Positions 12,144 to 18,955 of a stretch of 46,940 nucleotides of DNA are shown here, piece after piece. The stretch comes from Lysobacterales bacterium (GTDB lineage Bacteria; Pseudomonadota; Gammaproteobacteria; Xanthomonadales; SZUA-36): positions 1 to 46,940 of the forward strand of contig JAOUCZ010000003.1 in NCBI GenBank assembly GCA_029859505.1. Reading direction: 5' to 3'. Under the pieces are notes generated by a model, which saw only the letters and a list, made by a program, of their open reading frames with translations, was not told where the DNA came from and did not search any database. The first letter of the stretch is position 1; each line of letters starts with the position of its first letter. Both the position numbers and the translations under genes were made by a program.

Positions 12144-12638
12144 ATGACATATTCAACTCCCGATATTTGTGATCAATTTCCGGACCGGTTGCAGATCGCC
12201 GAACCATTGTTCACCGAGTTTGGCGGCAAAGTTTGTTTCAGTGGAGAGATTGTCACCATCAAGTGTTTTGAAGATAACTCGCTGGTCAAACAAAACCTGG
12301 CTACTGCAGGTCACGGCAAGGTACTGGTCGTGGACGGAGGGGGCTCGTTAAGATGCGCATTACTCGGCGATTTACTGGGGGCTATGGCGGTAGAAAATGG
12401 CTGGCAGGGGGTGATTGTCAATGGTTGTGTGCGCGATGTGGAAATTCTCAAAAGCATGGATCTTGGTGTGCGGGCGCTCAATTGCTATCCGCTCAAATCC
12501 AAAAAACGGAATGAGGGTCAACTTAACCTGCCGGTAAGGTTTGCCGGCGTTAATTTTGAGCCGGGCCAATACCTATATGCTGACGAAAACGGGATAGTAG
12601 TGGCCGATGATGCGTTGGATATTACCGGGAATGGATAG
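12144..12638 (+). CDS. rraA: RraA family protein (RNase E activity regulator)
   Basis: I use the internal ATG at 12144, preceded by AGGA, giving 164 aa. The ORF-track start lies 47 codons upstream, inside cmoB. The product MTYSTPDICDQFPDRLQIAEPLFTEFGGKVCFSGEIVTIKCFEDN aligns clearly with E. coli RraA, which binds RNase E and inhibits mRNA decay. The same fold also occurs in 4-hydroxy-4-methyl-2-oxoglutarate aldolases, and VDGGGSLRCALLGD together with NGCVRD is shared by both groups. The close match over the first 50 residues favours the RraA subgroup. It lies in a cmoAB-rraA cluster, a tRNA and RNA-metabolism grouping. Confidence 0.88.
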   Translation: MTYSTPDICDQFPDRLQIAEPLFTEFGGKVCFSGEIVTIKCFEDNSLVKQNLATAGHGKVLVVDGGGSLRCALLGDLLGAMAVENGWQGVIVNGCVRDVEILKSMDLGVRALNCYPLKSKKRNEGQLNLPVRFAGVNFEPGQYLYADENGIVVADDALDITGNG

Positions 12639-12660
12639 ATCAGGTTCCCGGGTAATTCGA

Positions 12661-13824
12661 TCAATTCGCTCGTGGCTGACTTAAAACCGGCCAATACACC
12701 CATGTAAAAATAGCGAACGCCAAAATCCATCCCATGGCAGAGGTATCGATCATCACCAGATAACCTTGTCCACTCAATGGACCCAGTACCCGAACAAGAA
12801 CAGCAAGCATTAACAGCCAGTAAGCCAGTACAGTCAGTCGCGCCGCCTGTAGCGGCCTTCCGGTATGACCCAGGGCAACCCGTGTTGTAACCGCCAGGAC
12901 CATGCTACCTATGGCGCCCATGGTCAAAGCATGCAGGGCAGCGGTTGGTGTAAACAGCCAGCCAAAAACCGAGCAGCCCAACAAGGTATAACCAACCGGT
13001 AACCACAGATATGAGATATGCAAAACAAACAACAGGGGATTGGATATTGCTGCAAGCCCCTTCCAGCGGCCCAGTCTTAAACCATGAGCAATGGCAGCGC
13101 CAAATGCCAACACACCAGTCAAAGGATGCATGGGTATAAAACTGGCGGCCAGGCCGACCAGTATGGTTAATGCGAGAGCAGCCTTATTGACAATATCACT
13201 GTTGACAGGCATCTCTGTCTGACCCTGTTGTCGCAACCAGTTAGCGCTGAAGCTTGGCACGATTCGTCCGGCAATAATGGTGACCAGCAAGACTATAGTG
13301 TGAATTAACAGGTAAATGGCCAAGCGCTCGCCACCAGGAAGCCACTGGGCGGCACCGAGGTGGTAAATGGCATTGAGACCAGCCACCAGGAAAACTATGG
13401 CAACAAGGGGGTAGTTTCGGCGACTGTGGCCGGCGATAATCTCCCGGCTAAGCAGCCAGCCAAGCATTACAGGGAACAACATATCCAGGAAAAACACCAG
13501 GCTGGCAGGTAGCCAGGTTGATGAAAACAACATTGCCAACCTTCCCGCCAGCCAAAAGATCACCAGCAAAGCCAGTGGTGTTCCCTTTATAGCAGGTCGT
13601 CCGGTCCAGTTCGCTACGGCCGTCAGGCTAAAACCCGCTACTGCGGCCATTGCAAACCCGATTAGCATTTCATGGCTATGCCAATACGGTGTGATGCCCG
13701 GCAGGCCTGAGCCGTGCAGGGTCATGACCCAAAGCAATATGCTCAGCATGGCAAAAATGCCATTCATCAGAAAAAACGGCCGGAAAGCGTAGCTAAGTAA
13801 AACGGGTATGTTGTCTGGTTTCAT
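12661..13824 (-). CDS. NnrS family heme/copper membrane protein
   Basis: The 387-aa product is almost entirely hydrophobic, with about 12 membrane segments. It opens with the NnrS-type pattern LSYAFRPFFLMNGIFAML and YWHSHEMLIGFAMAAVAGFSLTAVANWTGRP. Further conserved histidines and the ALTMGAIGSMVLAVTTRVALGHTGRPL segment follow. NnrS proteins bind heme and copper and are linked to protection against nitric oxide stress in denitrifiers. No denitrification gene lies nearby. It is the last gene of a long minus-strand run, 63 nt after the small periplasmic protein, and may be co-transcribed with it. Confidence 0.9.
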   Translation of the reverse strand: MKPDNIPVLLSYAFRPFFLMNGIFAMLSILLWVMTLHGSGLPGITPYWHSHEMLIGFAMAAVAGFSLTAVANWTGRPAIKGTPLALLVIFWLAGRLAMLFSSTWLPASLVFFLDMLFPVMLGWLLSREIIAGHSRRNYPLVAIVFLVAGLNAIYHLGAAQWLPGGERLAIYLLIHTIVLLVTIIAGRIVPSFSANWLRQQGQTEMPVNSDIVNKAALALTILVGLAASFIPMHPLTGVLAFGAAIAHGLRLGRWKGLAAISNPLLFVLHISYLWLPVGYTLLGCSVFGWLFTPTAALHALTMGAIGSMVLAVTTRVALGHTGRPLQAARLTVLAYWLLMLAVLVRVLGPLSGQGYLVMIDTSAMGWILAFAIFTWVYWPVLSQPRAN

Positions 13825-13887
13825 GCGTGCGCAGGATATCGGTTAAGACCGGCCTCCACAACGATGTGGATCAGCAATAAGTGAAAC

Positions 13888-14202
13888 TTAATTACCGCCC
13901 CCTTGCTGAAACTCAAATGCGGTCACACATTCGGGCAGTTCATAGAATAACGCCGCCTTGCGGCCGGTCCGTTCACCATAGTCTGCATAGAAGCGCTCAC
14001 ATTCCTTTCGGTCGGAAAGTTCCTTGCTGGCGACGCACTCTTCTATAACCTGTTGCCGAATCGGCGCGATCTTTTTCTGTCGTTCGACCTCGCAGGCAGC
14101 GTCCAACCTGGCCTGTTTGTCCTCACGTGACTCTTTTGCCAGGGCGGGGCTGATCAACAGGGAAACAAAAACAATGGATAAAAGAACCTGGCTGGTTTTC
14201 AT
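13888..14202 (-). CDS. Small cysteine-containing periplasmic protein, function unknown
   Basis: I do not recognise this 104-aa protein. It has a clear Sec signal peptide (VLLSIVFVSLLISPALA, cleavage predicted near residue 22). The mature part is charged and helical, with four cysteines at about 37, 56, 68 and 92, an even number that would allow two disulfides in the periplasm. I start at the ATG at 14202, because AGGAG lies 6 nt upstream; the track start is an adjoining TTG two codons earlier. It lies between a LOG gene and nnrS in the same direction. The cysteine spacing is not a known heme or metal motif. Confidence 0.75.
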   Translation of the reverse strand: MKTSQVLLSIVFVSLLISPALAKESREDKQARLDAACEVERQKKIAPIRQQVIEECVASKELSDRKECERFYADYGERTGRKAALFYELPECVTAFEFQQGGGN

Positions 14203-14243
14203 GATCAACTCCTGACTTGTCTAAAACTATCTTAACCTACTGA

Positions 14244-14831
14244 TTACAGCTCGTCTTCTCCTACCCATTTACGAACCCTTGGTGCACGATAAGTGGCAAA
14301 CTGATCCAGCAGCATCCCGGGCTCACGGGCCTCAAGCAACATGGGGCGGCAAAGTTCGTTAACAAACTGCTGCTGAAAAGAGTTTTCAAGAAAAGCAATT
14401 AACTGGTCGTAATAGCCCTCAATATTGAGCAAGGCACAAGGCTTGTCATGAAACCCGAGCTGGGCCCATGTCAATATCTCAAAAATCTCCTCCAGCGTAC
14501 CCCAGCCTCCGGGCAACGCGATAAAACCATCGGAAAGATCGGCCATCATCGCTTTACGCTCATGCATTGAAGCCACAACATGCAATTGGGTGAGATTGTC
14601 GTGAGCGACCTCCTTCACGGCAAGACTTTTGGGAATGACACCGATCGCCTCACCTCCAGCCTCGAGTACGGCATCGGCTATCGTTCCCATAACACCCACG
14701 GCGGCACCGCCATAGACAAGACCGATGTTACGTTCACACAAGGCTTTGGCGAGGGCCTTTGCAGCAAGAGAGTAAGCCGGGTTTTTACCTGGGCTGGAAC
14801 CACAATAAACACAGATGTTTTTGATTTTCAC
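14244..14831 (-). CDS. LOG family nucleotide phosphoribohydrolase
   Basis: This 195-aa protein belongs to the LOG (Lonely Guy; TIGR00730) family, which hydrolyses nucleoside 5'-monophosphates such as AMP or cytokinin ribotides to base and ribose 5-phosphate. The active-site motif PGGWGTLEE is at residues 107-115 and is preceded by ERK at 91-93. The N-terminal fold KIKNICVYCGSSPG and VYGGAAVGVMG is typical. I place the start at GTG 14831, because it overlaps the ampD-like stop as GTGA; the 18 residues upstream in the track lie inside that gene. Older databases call such proteins lysine decarboxylases, which is incorrect. Confidence 0.9.
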   Translation of the reverse strand: MKIKNICVYCGSSPGKNPAYSLAAKALAKALCERNIGLVYGGAAVGVMGTIADAVLEAGGEAIGVIPKSLAVKEVAHDNLTQLHVVASMHERKAMMADLSDGFIALPGGWGTLEEIFEILTWAQLGFHDKPCALLNIEGYYDQLIAFLENSFQQQFVNELCRPMLLEAREPGMLLDQFATYRAPRVRKWVGEDEL

Positions 14832-15397
14832 AGGTCTTTGGCCTTTAAACGGTGAAGTGATGTTTGTTTCATGACTTCGGACCATGGGAACTGGGGACCG
14901 GGATCGAGTTTGCGTCTGATCAGGATATCCGGTTGGTCTTCAGAGGGTATCATCGCGATATCTAGGTCTTCGTGTCCGGTAACCATTTCCAGCACCGGTA
15001 ATTCTTCCTGCAGGTGATTCAAAAGCGCTGTCAACGCTTCAATCTGTAGGTCAGGGTAGGGCTCTGACATTCGCTGGTTACCGCTGAGGAACCAGTCAGG
15101 ATAACGACCGTTATTAATCAGCTCAATGCCGATACTCTGCGGGTTAAAGCCCCTGACATGATGGGCTACACGGCTGACAGGCACCCACTGTTCAATACTG
15201 CCGTCACGATCAATATAAAAATGTCCGCTGTTGCCAGAACTGCTATCCGGGTGAAGCTCTTTCTCACCCCAGGTTCGTGCCATGGTCATATCGGGTAACT
15301 CGGTACAATGAATGACGACCAGGCTGATTTCATCATTGCCACGACTTTCCAGTCGTTCCACATAATGCAACGGTCGCTGCAGAATTTTTATGCTCAC
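14828..15397 (-). CDS. AmpD-like N-acetylmuramoyl-L-alanine amidase
   Basis: This Amidase_2 enzyme of 189 aa is probably cytoplasmic, since no signal peptide is present. It would cleave the peptide from anhydro-MurNAc during murein recycling. Expected zinc ligands are His30 (VVIHCTE), His142 (TGHED) and Asp165 (LDPGP). Catalytic Glu92 (IGIELINN) and Lys163 are also present. Between His142 and Asp165 it has 22 residues, roughly 13 more than in classical AmpD. I choose GTG at 15397, which overlaps the upstream lipoprotein stop as GTGA, over the track GTG at 15412. AmpD is most likely; an AmiD-like role linked to the lipoprotein cannot be excluded. Confidence 0.85.
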   Translation of the reverse strand: MSIKILQRPLHYVERLESRGNDEISLVVIHCTELPDMTMARTWGEKELHPDSSSGNSGHFYIDRDGSIEQWVPVSRVAHHVRGFNPQSIGIELINNGRYPDWFLSGNQRMSEPYPDLQIEALTALLNHLQEELPVLEMVTGHEDLDIAMIPSEDQPDILIRRKLDPGPQFPWSEVMKQTSLHRLKAKDL

Positions 15398-15585
15398 GGG
15401 TCTTTGGGGCACGGCCCGAACGTATCCCCATGATTCTGATGACCGAACGAATCGGCAGTTGACACAGCCATGGTGCGGTCATTGTGGCACACAAGTTGTT
15501 GTCCATATCTGCGATCAGATACCGCATCTTCAGTGGCACAACCACATATGATTATCAGGCCGATCAGAACAAAGATCACACGCAT
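15394..15585 (-). CDS. Small predicted lipoprotein, function unknown
   Basis: A 63-aa product, MRVIFVLIGLIIICGCATED, carries a short positively charged N-terminus, a hydrophobic stretch and a lipobox-like ICGC, with Cys16 as the likely lipidated residue. The mature part is only about 48 residues with two further cysteines and no domain I recognise. Start at the ATG at 15585 rather than the track start 13 codons upstream, which runs into an adjacent repeat. The stop overlaps the amidase GTG as GTGA. The strict coupling argues that this is a genuine gene whose product is made in step with the amidase. Confidence 0.68.
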   Translation of the reverse strand: MRVIFVLIGLIIICGCATEDAVSDRRYGQQLVCHNDRTMAVSTADSFGHQNHGDTFGPCPKDP

Positions 15586-15595
15586 TGCTTGATCC

Positions 15596-15693
15596 GGAAC
15601 CTGTCGGGTTTTTCGCACGACCACACGGATGTGGGAGGTAGAGCAACGCAGGAGCTGTTTGCCGAGTAGATCATGCTAAATCCGACAGGCTCC
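15596..15693. repeat. REPIN-like 98-bp element with terminal inverted repeats
   Basis: The element is bounded by GGAACCTGTCGG at 15596-15607 and CCGACAGGCTCC at 15682-15693, which are complementary at 11 of 12 positions, the exception being a possible G-U pair. An inner hairpin CCACA-CGGA-TGTGG lies at 15621-15634. The right end touches the DUF2333 stop codon. Its size, terminal repeats and intergenic position fit a REP doublet or small non-autonomous element. No RAYT transposase is in the window. Confidence 0.5.
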
Positions 15694-16673
15694 TAGCCTT
15701 GCTCCAACAGAAAACGCAAGTCCATGATGGCAGCATTTGCTCTTGAAATATAATTGGCCATCACCAGTGAGTGGTTGGCAAATGCCCCGAACTTGTTGCC
15801 ATTCAAGACCATCGGTGCGCGCAGGGCGTCCTGAGTGCTCTCCAGTTCCCGAATAATCTGACGGAAGCTGATTAACGCATTCTTATCGCGTAACACATCA
15901 TGAAAATCGACTTCCATTGCGCGGAGAAAATGGATCAATGCCCAGGTGCTGCCTCGGGTTTCATAAAACACGTCGTCTATCTTGAACCACGATGTCTTTA
16001 CATCCACCTCCTGTGGTCCCGCGGTCGATTGAGTCGCGGCGGTGTCACCGGCCAGGTCAGTGTTTAGACGTTCCTTGCCAACACTGGCTGAAAGGCGCTG
16101 AGACAATGATCCAAGCCTTTTTTCAACCAGGCCCAACCAGGCGACGAGGTTATCGGCACGGGCATAAAACTGGGCGTTTGGCTGGGCAGGATCTGCTAAA
16201 CGAGTCAGGTAATTTTCGAGGAACTCCATTGCGTTTCTATAGCGGCCCTCTGTATCAGGAGGAAACCAGCGATCGTGGGAGTAGTGAAAAAGTGGGTCCG
16301 CCTCAGAAAGGTCAGGGTCCTCGGCCGACTGTGTTTGAGAGCGGCTGAAATCGTTACGCATGACACGTGCAAGGTCGCGGACTTGGGTCAGTACGCCAAA
16401 CTCCCAGTTGGGTACGTTGTCGAGAAACACCCATGGCGGCAAGATGTCGTTTGACATGTACCCGCCACGTTTGTTGAGCATGACATCGACTACTTCGAGT
16501 AATGCAGAGGCTGTGGTTGTACCAGTTACATCGGCGTGACCGTGCTCAAGAGCATGTTGTTGGGCAAGCTCAACCGGGTCAAACATATCCGGCTCGTGGT
16601 TGTACCAGAACATCATTGCACCACAGATAACCAGCAGTGCAACAGGAATAGCAATCCAGATTTTACGTTTCAT
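15693..16673 (-). CDS. DUF2333 family membrane-anchored protein
   Basis: The 326-aa product has one N-terminal membrane anchor (IWIAIPVALLVICGAMMFWY) and a large soluble, probably periplasmic domain. Signature stretches LNKRGGYMSNDILPPWVFLDNVPNWEFGVLTQVRDLARVMRNDFSRSQSQ-like match the DUF2333 family of gammaproteobacteria, whose biochemical role is unknown. The rest is predicted to be helical and ends in a conserved NHSLVMANYISRANAAIMDLRFLLEQG. It lies 94 nt downstream of the DUF3379 anti-sigma gene and in the same direction. It could therefore be part of the regulon of that ECF factor, which is inference. Confidence 0.85.
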   Translation of the reverse strand: MKRKIWIAIPVALLVICGAMMFWYNHEPDMFDPVELAQQHALEHGHADVTGTTTASALLEVVDVMLNKRGGYMSNDILPPWVFLDNVPNWEFGVLTQVRDLARVMRNDFSRSQTQSAEDPDLSEADPLFHYSHDRWFPPDTEGRYRNAMEFLENYLTRLADPAQPNAQFYARADNLVAWLGLVEKRLGSLSQRLSASVGKERLNTDLAGDTAATQSTAGPQEVDVKTSWFKIDDVFYETRGSTWALIHFLRAMEVDFHDVLRDKNALISFRQIIRELESTQDALRAPMVLNGNKFGAFANHSLVMANYISRANAAIMDLRFLLEQG

Positions 16674-16767
16674 AATTACGAAGATAACAGATTTTTGGCC
16701 GGATGCGTGTGCCGGAAGTTACCTGTTTGAGACAGAAAGAAATTCAGACAGCGAAACCGACCATTTT

Positions 16768-17484
16768 CTAAACGTCAACCAGTCCGGTTTTGAGAGAATT
16801 CCTGAGTATGGTAACCAGGTTTTCGACGTTTTGGGATTGCTCGCCAATAATGGCCGCAGAGCCGTGTTCCAGAGAAACCAATAAAGCATGCATTTGGTCA
16901 AACTCAACCATTTCACCATCAGTTACCTGGGTTTTTGGCATATAAAAAATGGTCACCGGACCCTGGTCTGTACTGACAACCATATGGGCACCGCGCCCAT
17001 CTGGTGTCGGGCAAAACTTGATTAACTTAATGCGTCCTGCCAACTCCTGGTCGGCTTTCGCGTCCAGTTTGGCCAGTATTTTGGAAATTTCCTGATCAGA
17101 AAGATAATCAATAGCTTTTGCAGCTGTTTTGTTGCCGTCGTGTGAATAATGATCTGCAACATAGGACTCGACACTGTCCCATGTGTTGGATTGCTTCCAG
17201 ACCAAACCAGCAGCACCAACAAAAACCAAAAGGCTGGCGGCCAATGCAAGGGGTACCCAGTTTCGTTTTCGGACGGGCTGTTGGCTTATACCTTTTATTT
17301 GATCAAGTAAGTCAGCAGGCGGCTGGATATGCAAAGCCCTGTTAAGTTTTTCTTCAAACACTTCTGCTTCGATTGCCGCTTCTTCAAACTCAGGCGAAGA
17401 TTTGCGTGCACGCAGAGTCTCAGGATCAGTGTTCCCCGGATCAGCTCCAATCAGTTTTTTGAACTCAGAAAAGTTCATGGACAT
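16768..17484 (-). CDS. DUF3379 family membrane anti-sigma factor
   Basis: The 238-aa product begins with a soluble domain of about 70 residues (MNFSEFKKLIGADPGNTDPETLRAR...FEEKLNRALHIQPPADLLDQI), then one membrane span (about residues 76-96) and a periplasmic C-terminal domain of about 140 residues. This is the DUF3379 layout, usually encoded right after ECF sigma genes and thought to hold the sigma at the membrane. The N-terminal region lacks cysteines, so it is not a zinc-binding (ZAS) anti-sigma. Its start overlaps the sigma gene by 20 nt, with GGAG about 9 nt upstream. The sensed signal is not evident. Confidence 0.83.
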   Translation of the reverse strand: MSMNFSEFKKLIGADPGNTDPETLRARKSSPEFEEAAIEAEVFEEKLNRALHIQPPADLLDQIKGISQQPVRKRNWVPLALAASLLVFVGAAGLVWKQSNTWDSVESYVADHYSHDGNKTAAKAIDYLSDQEISKILAKLDAKADQELAGRIKLIKFCPTPDGRGAHMVVSTDQGPVTIFYMPKTQVTDGEMVEFDQMHALLVSLEHGSAAIIGEQSQNVENLVTILRNSLKTGLVDV

Positions 17485-17992
17485 TACCCGTTACTCCATC
17501 CTTTTGTAGTTGAACTTTCAGTTTTTCCCGCGCCCTGAACAATTGGGTCATCACCGCACTCTTGGTAATTCCGAGTTGCTCAGAAATTTCAGCACAACTG
17601 TGTCCAAATATTGCCTGTAGCAATAAGGGATCCCTATACTTGGGGTCCAGCTTCAAGATGCCCTGACGCAATAAATCACGCTCTGTCGATTCATCCGGTT
17701 CCAATTCGTCATTGTCTACTATTACAACTTTTTCAAAGTCGGTAAACGGTGGCACCTTTCGTTCAAAAGTACGGGCGAATTCACGTCGTAAAATCGTAAT
17801 CAGCCAGCTTTTGGCTGCAGCCACATCCTTCAGGCTGTCCAGTGCCCGCCACGCCCTAAGAAACGTCTCCTGTACCAGGTCTTTGGCAAGGGCATCGTTG
17901 CCGCTAATCCACATGGCGTAGCGATACAAATCCGCAGAATAAGCTTCAGCAAGCTCATTAAACCGACGAGTCCGTTCCGTGTCAGTAGTCAT
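17465..17992 (-). CDS. ECF RNA polymerase sigma factor (partner of DUF3379 anti-sigma)
   Basis: At 175 aa it has the two ECF domains. Region 2 is RRFNELAEAYSADLYRYAMWISGNDALAKDLVQETFLRAWRALDSL, and region 4 is LDPKYRDPLLLQAIFGHSCAEISEQLGITKSAVMTQLFRAREKL. Domains are joined by an acidic linker. The start ATG at 17992 is the only good choice. Translation overlaps the DUF3379 gene by 20 nt, which fixes sigma and anti-sigma stoichiometry. It lies at the head of a same-strand run of envelope genes down to nnrS, and these are the natural candidates for its regulon. No ECF-type promoter was convincingly found upstream. Confidence 0.92.
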   Translation of the reverse strand: MTTDTERTRRFNELAEAYSADLYRYAMWISGNDALAKDLVQETFLRAWRALDSLKDVAAAKSWLITILRREFARTFERKVPPFTDFEKVVIVDNDELEPDESTERDLLRQGILKLDPKYRDPLLLQAIFGHSCAEISEQLGITKSAVMTQLFRAREKLKVQLQKDGVTGNVHELF

Positions 17993-18283
17993 GACCGGAT
18001 TTTGTAAAACTTTATTTCAAACTGATTCAATTATTTTTTAAACCTTTATTCAGCATTTGCTGCCCTGTATGGGATAATAGCGCTTTATGTAAATTGAAAC
18101 CTAATTGACGCACGGAGCGTCTATTTAATCTAATAAAAAAACTCCGTTGTGACTAATGGCACTTTGAGTATTGCCTCTAAAACAGCAGTCTGTGCCAAGT
18201 CTCACCGGGGACAGGACTTTATTTTGCTATTTTAAGTAGCAGTTGCACAACAGCATATACCGGTGGGAGTTAAGAGGATGAGT

Positions 18284-18937
18284 ATGAATTTTGATCAAGC
18301 CAGATTCAACATGGTGGAACAGCAGGTAAGACCCTGGGATGTTCTGGACGAACGTGTTCTTCAATTGTTGGAAGAAACCCATCGTGAAGACTTCGTACCG
18401 GTGCGATATCGGAAAATGGCGTTTGCCGACATGGCAATTCCGCTGGATCATGGTCAAACCATGATGAATCCTGTTGTAGAAGGCCGTTTGTTGCAATCGC
18501 TGGATTTGAAAGAGGACGAGACGGTTCTCGAAATTGGAACCGGCAGCGGCTTTATAACTGCCTGCCTGGCACAACTGGCCAAACATGTCGTGAGTGTTGA
18601 TATACATGAACAGTTTTCAAACGAGGTTGCAGCCAGGCTGAAAGAAAAAGATATTCACAACGTTGAACTTGAAACCGGAAACGTGATGACTGGCTGGCAG
18701 CCTGAGCAGGCGCATGATGTATTGGTCGTTACCGGTTCCGTGCCGGATATTCCGGATCATTTCCGTGGCTGGGTTAATCCGAGTGGTCGGATATTTGTAG
18801 TCTGTGGCGAAGAACCCGCAATGGAAGCAAAACTTTTAACAAAACTGAATGCCACCGAGTGGAGCGAGGAAAGTTTGTTCGAAACAAACCTTGCAAGACT
18901 GGTAGATGCTGAAAAAGTAACAGAATTTGAATTTTAA
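18284..18937 (+). CDS. Protein-L-isoaspartate O-methyltransferase-like protein
   Basis: This 217-aa protein has the Pcm-type arrangement: QTMMNPVVEGRLLQSLDLKEDETVLEIGTGSGFITACLAQLAKHVVSVDIHEQ, with a SAM-binding glycine motif. It should transfer a methyl group from SAM, possibly to isoaspartyl residues, but it is a divergent Pcm relative and the substrate is unproven. Two ATGs are possible; AGAGG lies 6 nt before the one at 18284, which I choose over 18278 and the GTG at 18263. It is followed 18 nt later by tolC, an arrangement that recurs in gammaproteobacteria. Confidence 0.85.
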   Translation: MNFDQARFNMVEQQVRPWDVLDERVLQLLEETHREDFVPVRYRKMAFADMAIPLDHGQTMMNPVVEGRLLQSLDLKEDETVLEIGTGSGFITACLAQLAKHVVSVDIHEQFSNEVAARLKEKDIHNVELETGNVMTGWQPEQAHDVLVVTGSVPDIPDHFRGWVNPSGRIFVVCGEEPAMEAKLLTKLNATEWSEESLFETNLARLVDAEKVTEFEF

Positions 18938-18955
18938 GAAATTTAGGAGTTGGTT

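Noticed and set aside
16536-16884. Plus-strand ORFs in the gap between DUF2333 and the DUF3379 gene
   Set aside because: They mainly lie antisense to the flanking genes and show no protein-family signature.
18105-18135. TTGACG with AT-rich sequence downstream as a promoter of the Pcm-like gene
   Set aside because: No -10 hexamer at acceptable spacing; the GACGC/GCGTC repeat there is too short to call an operator.
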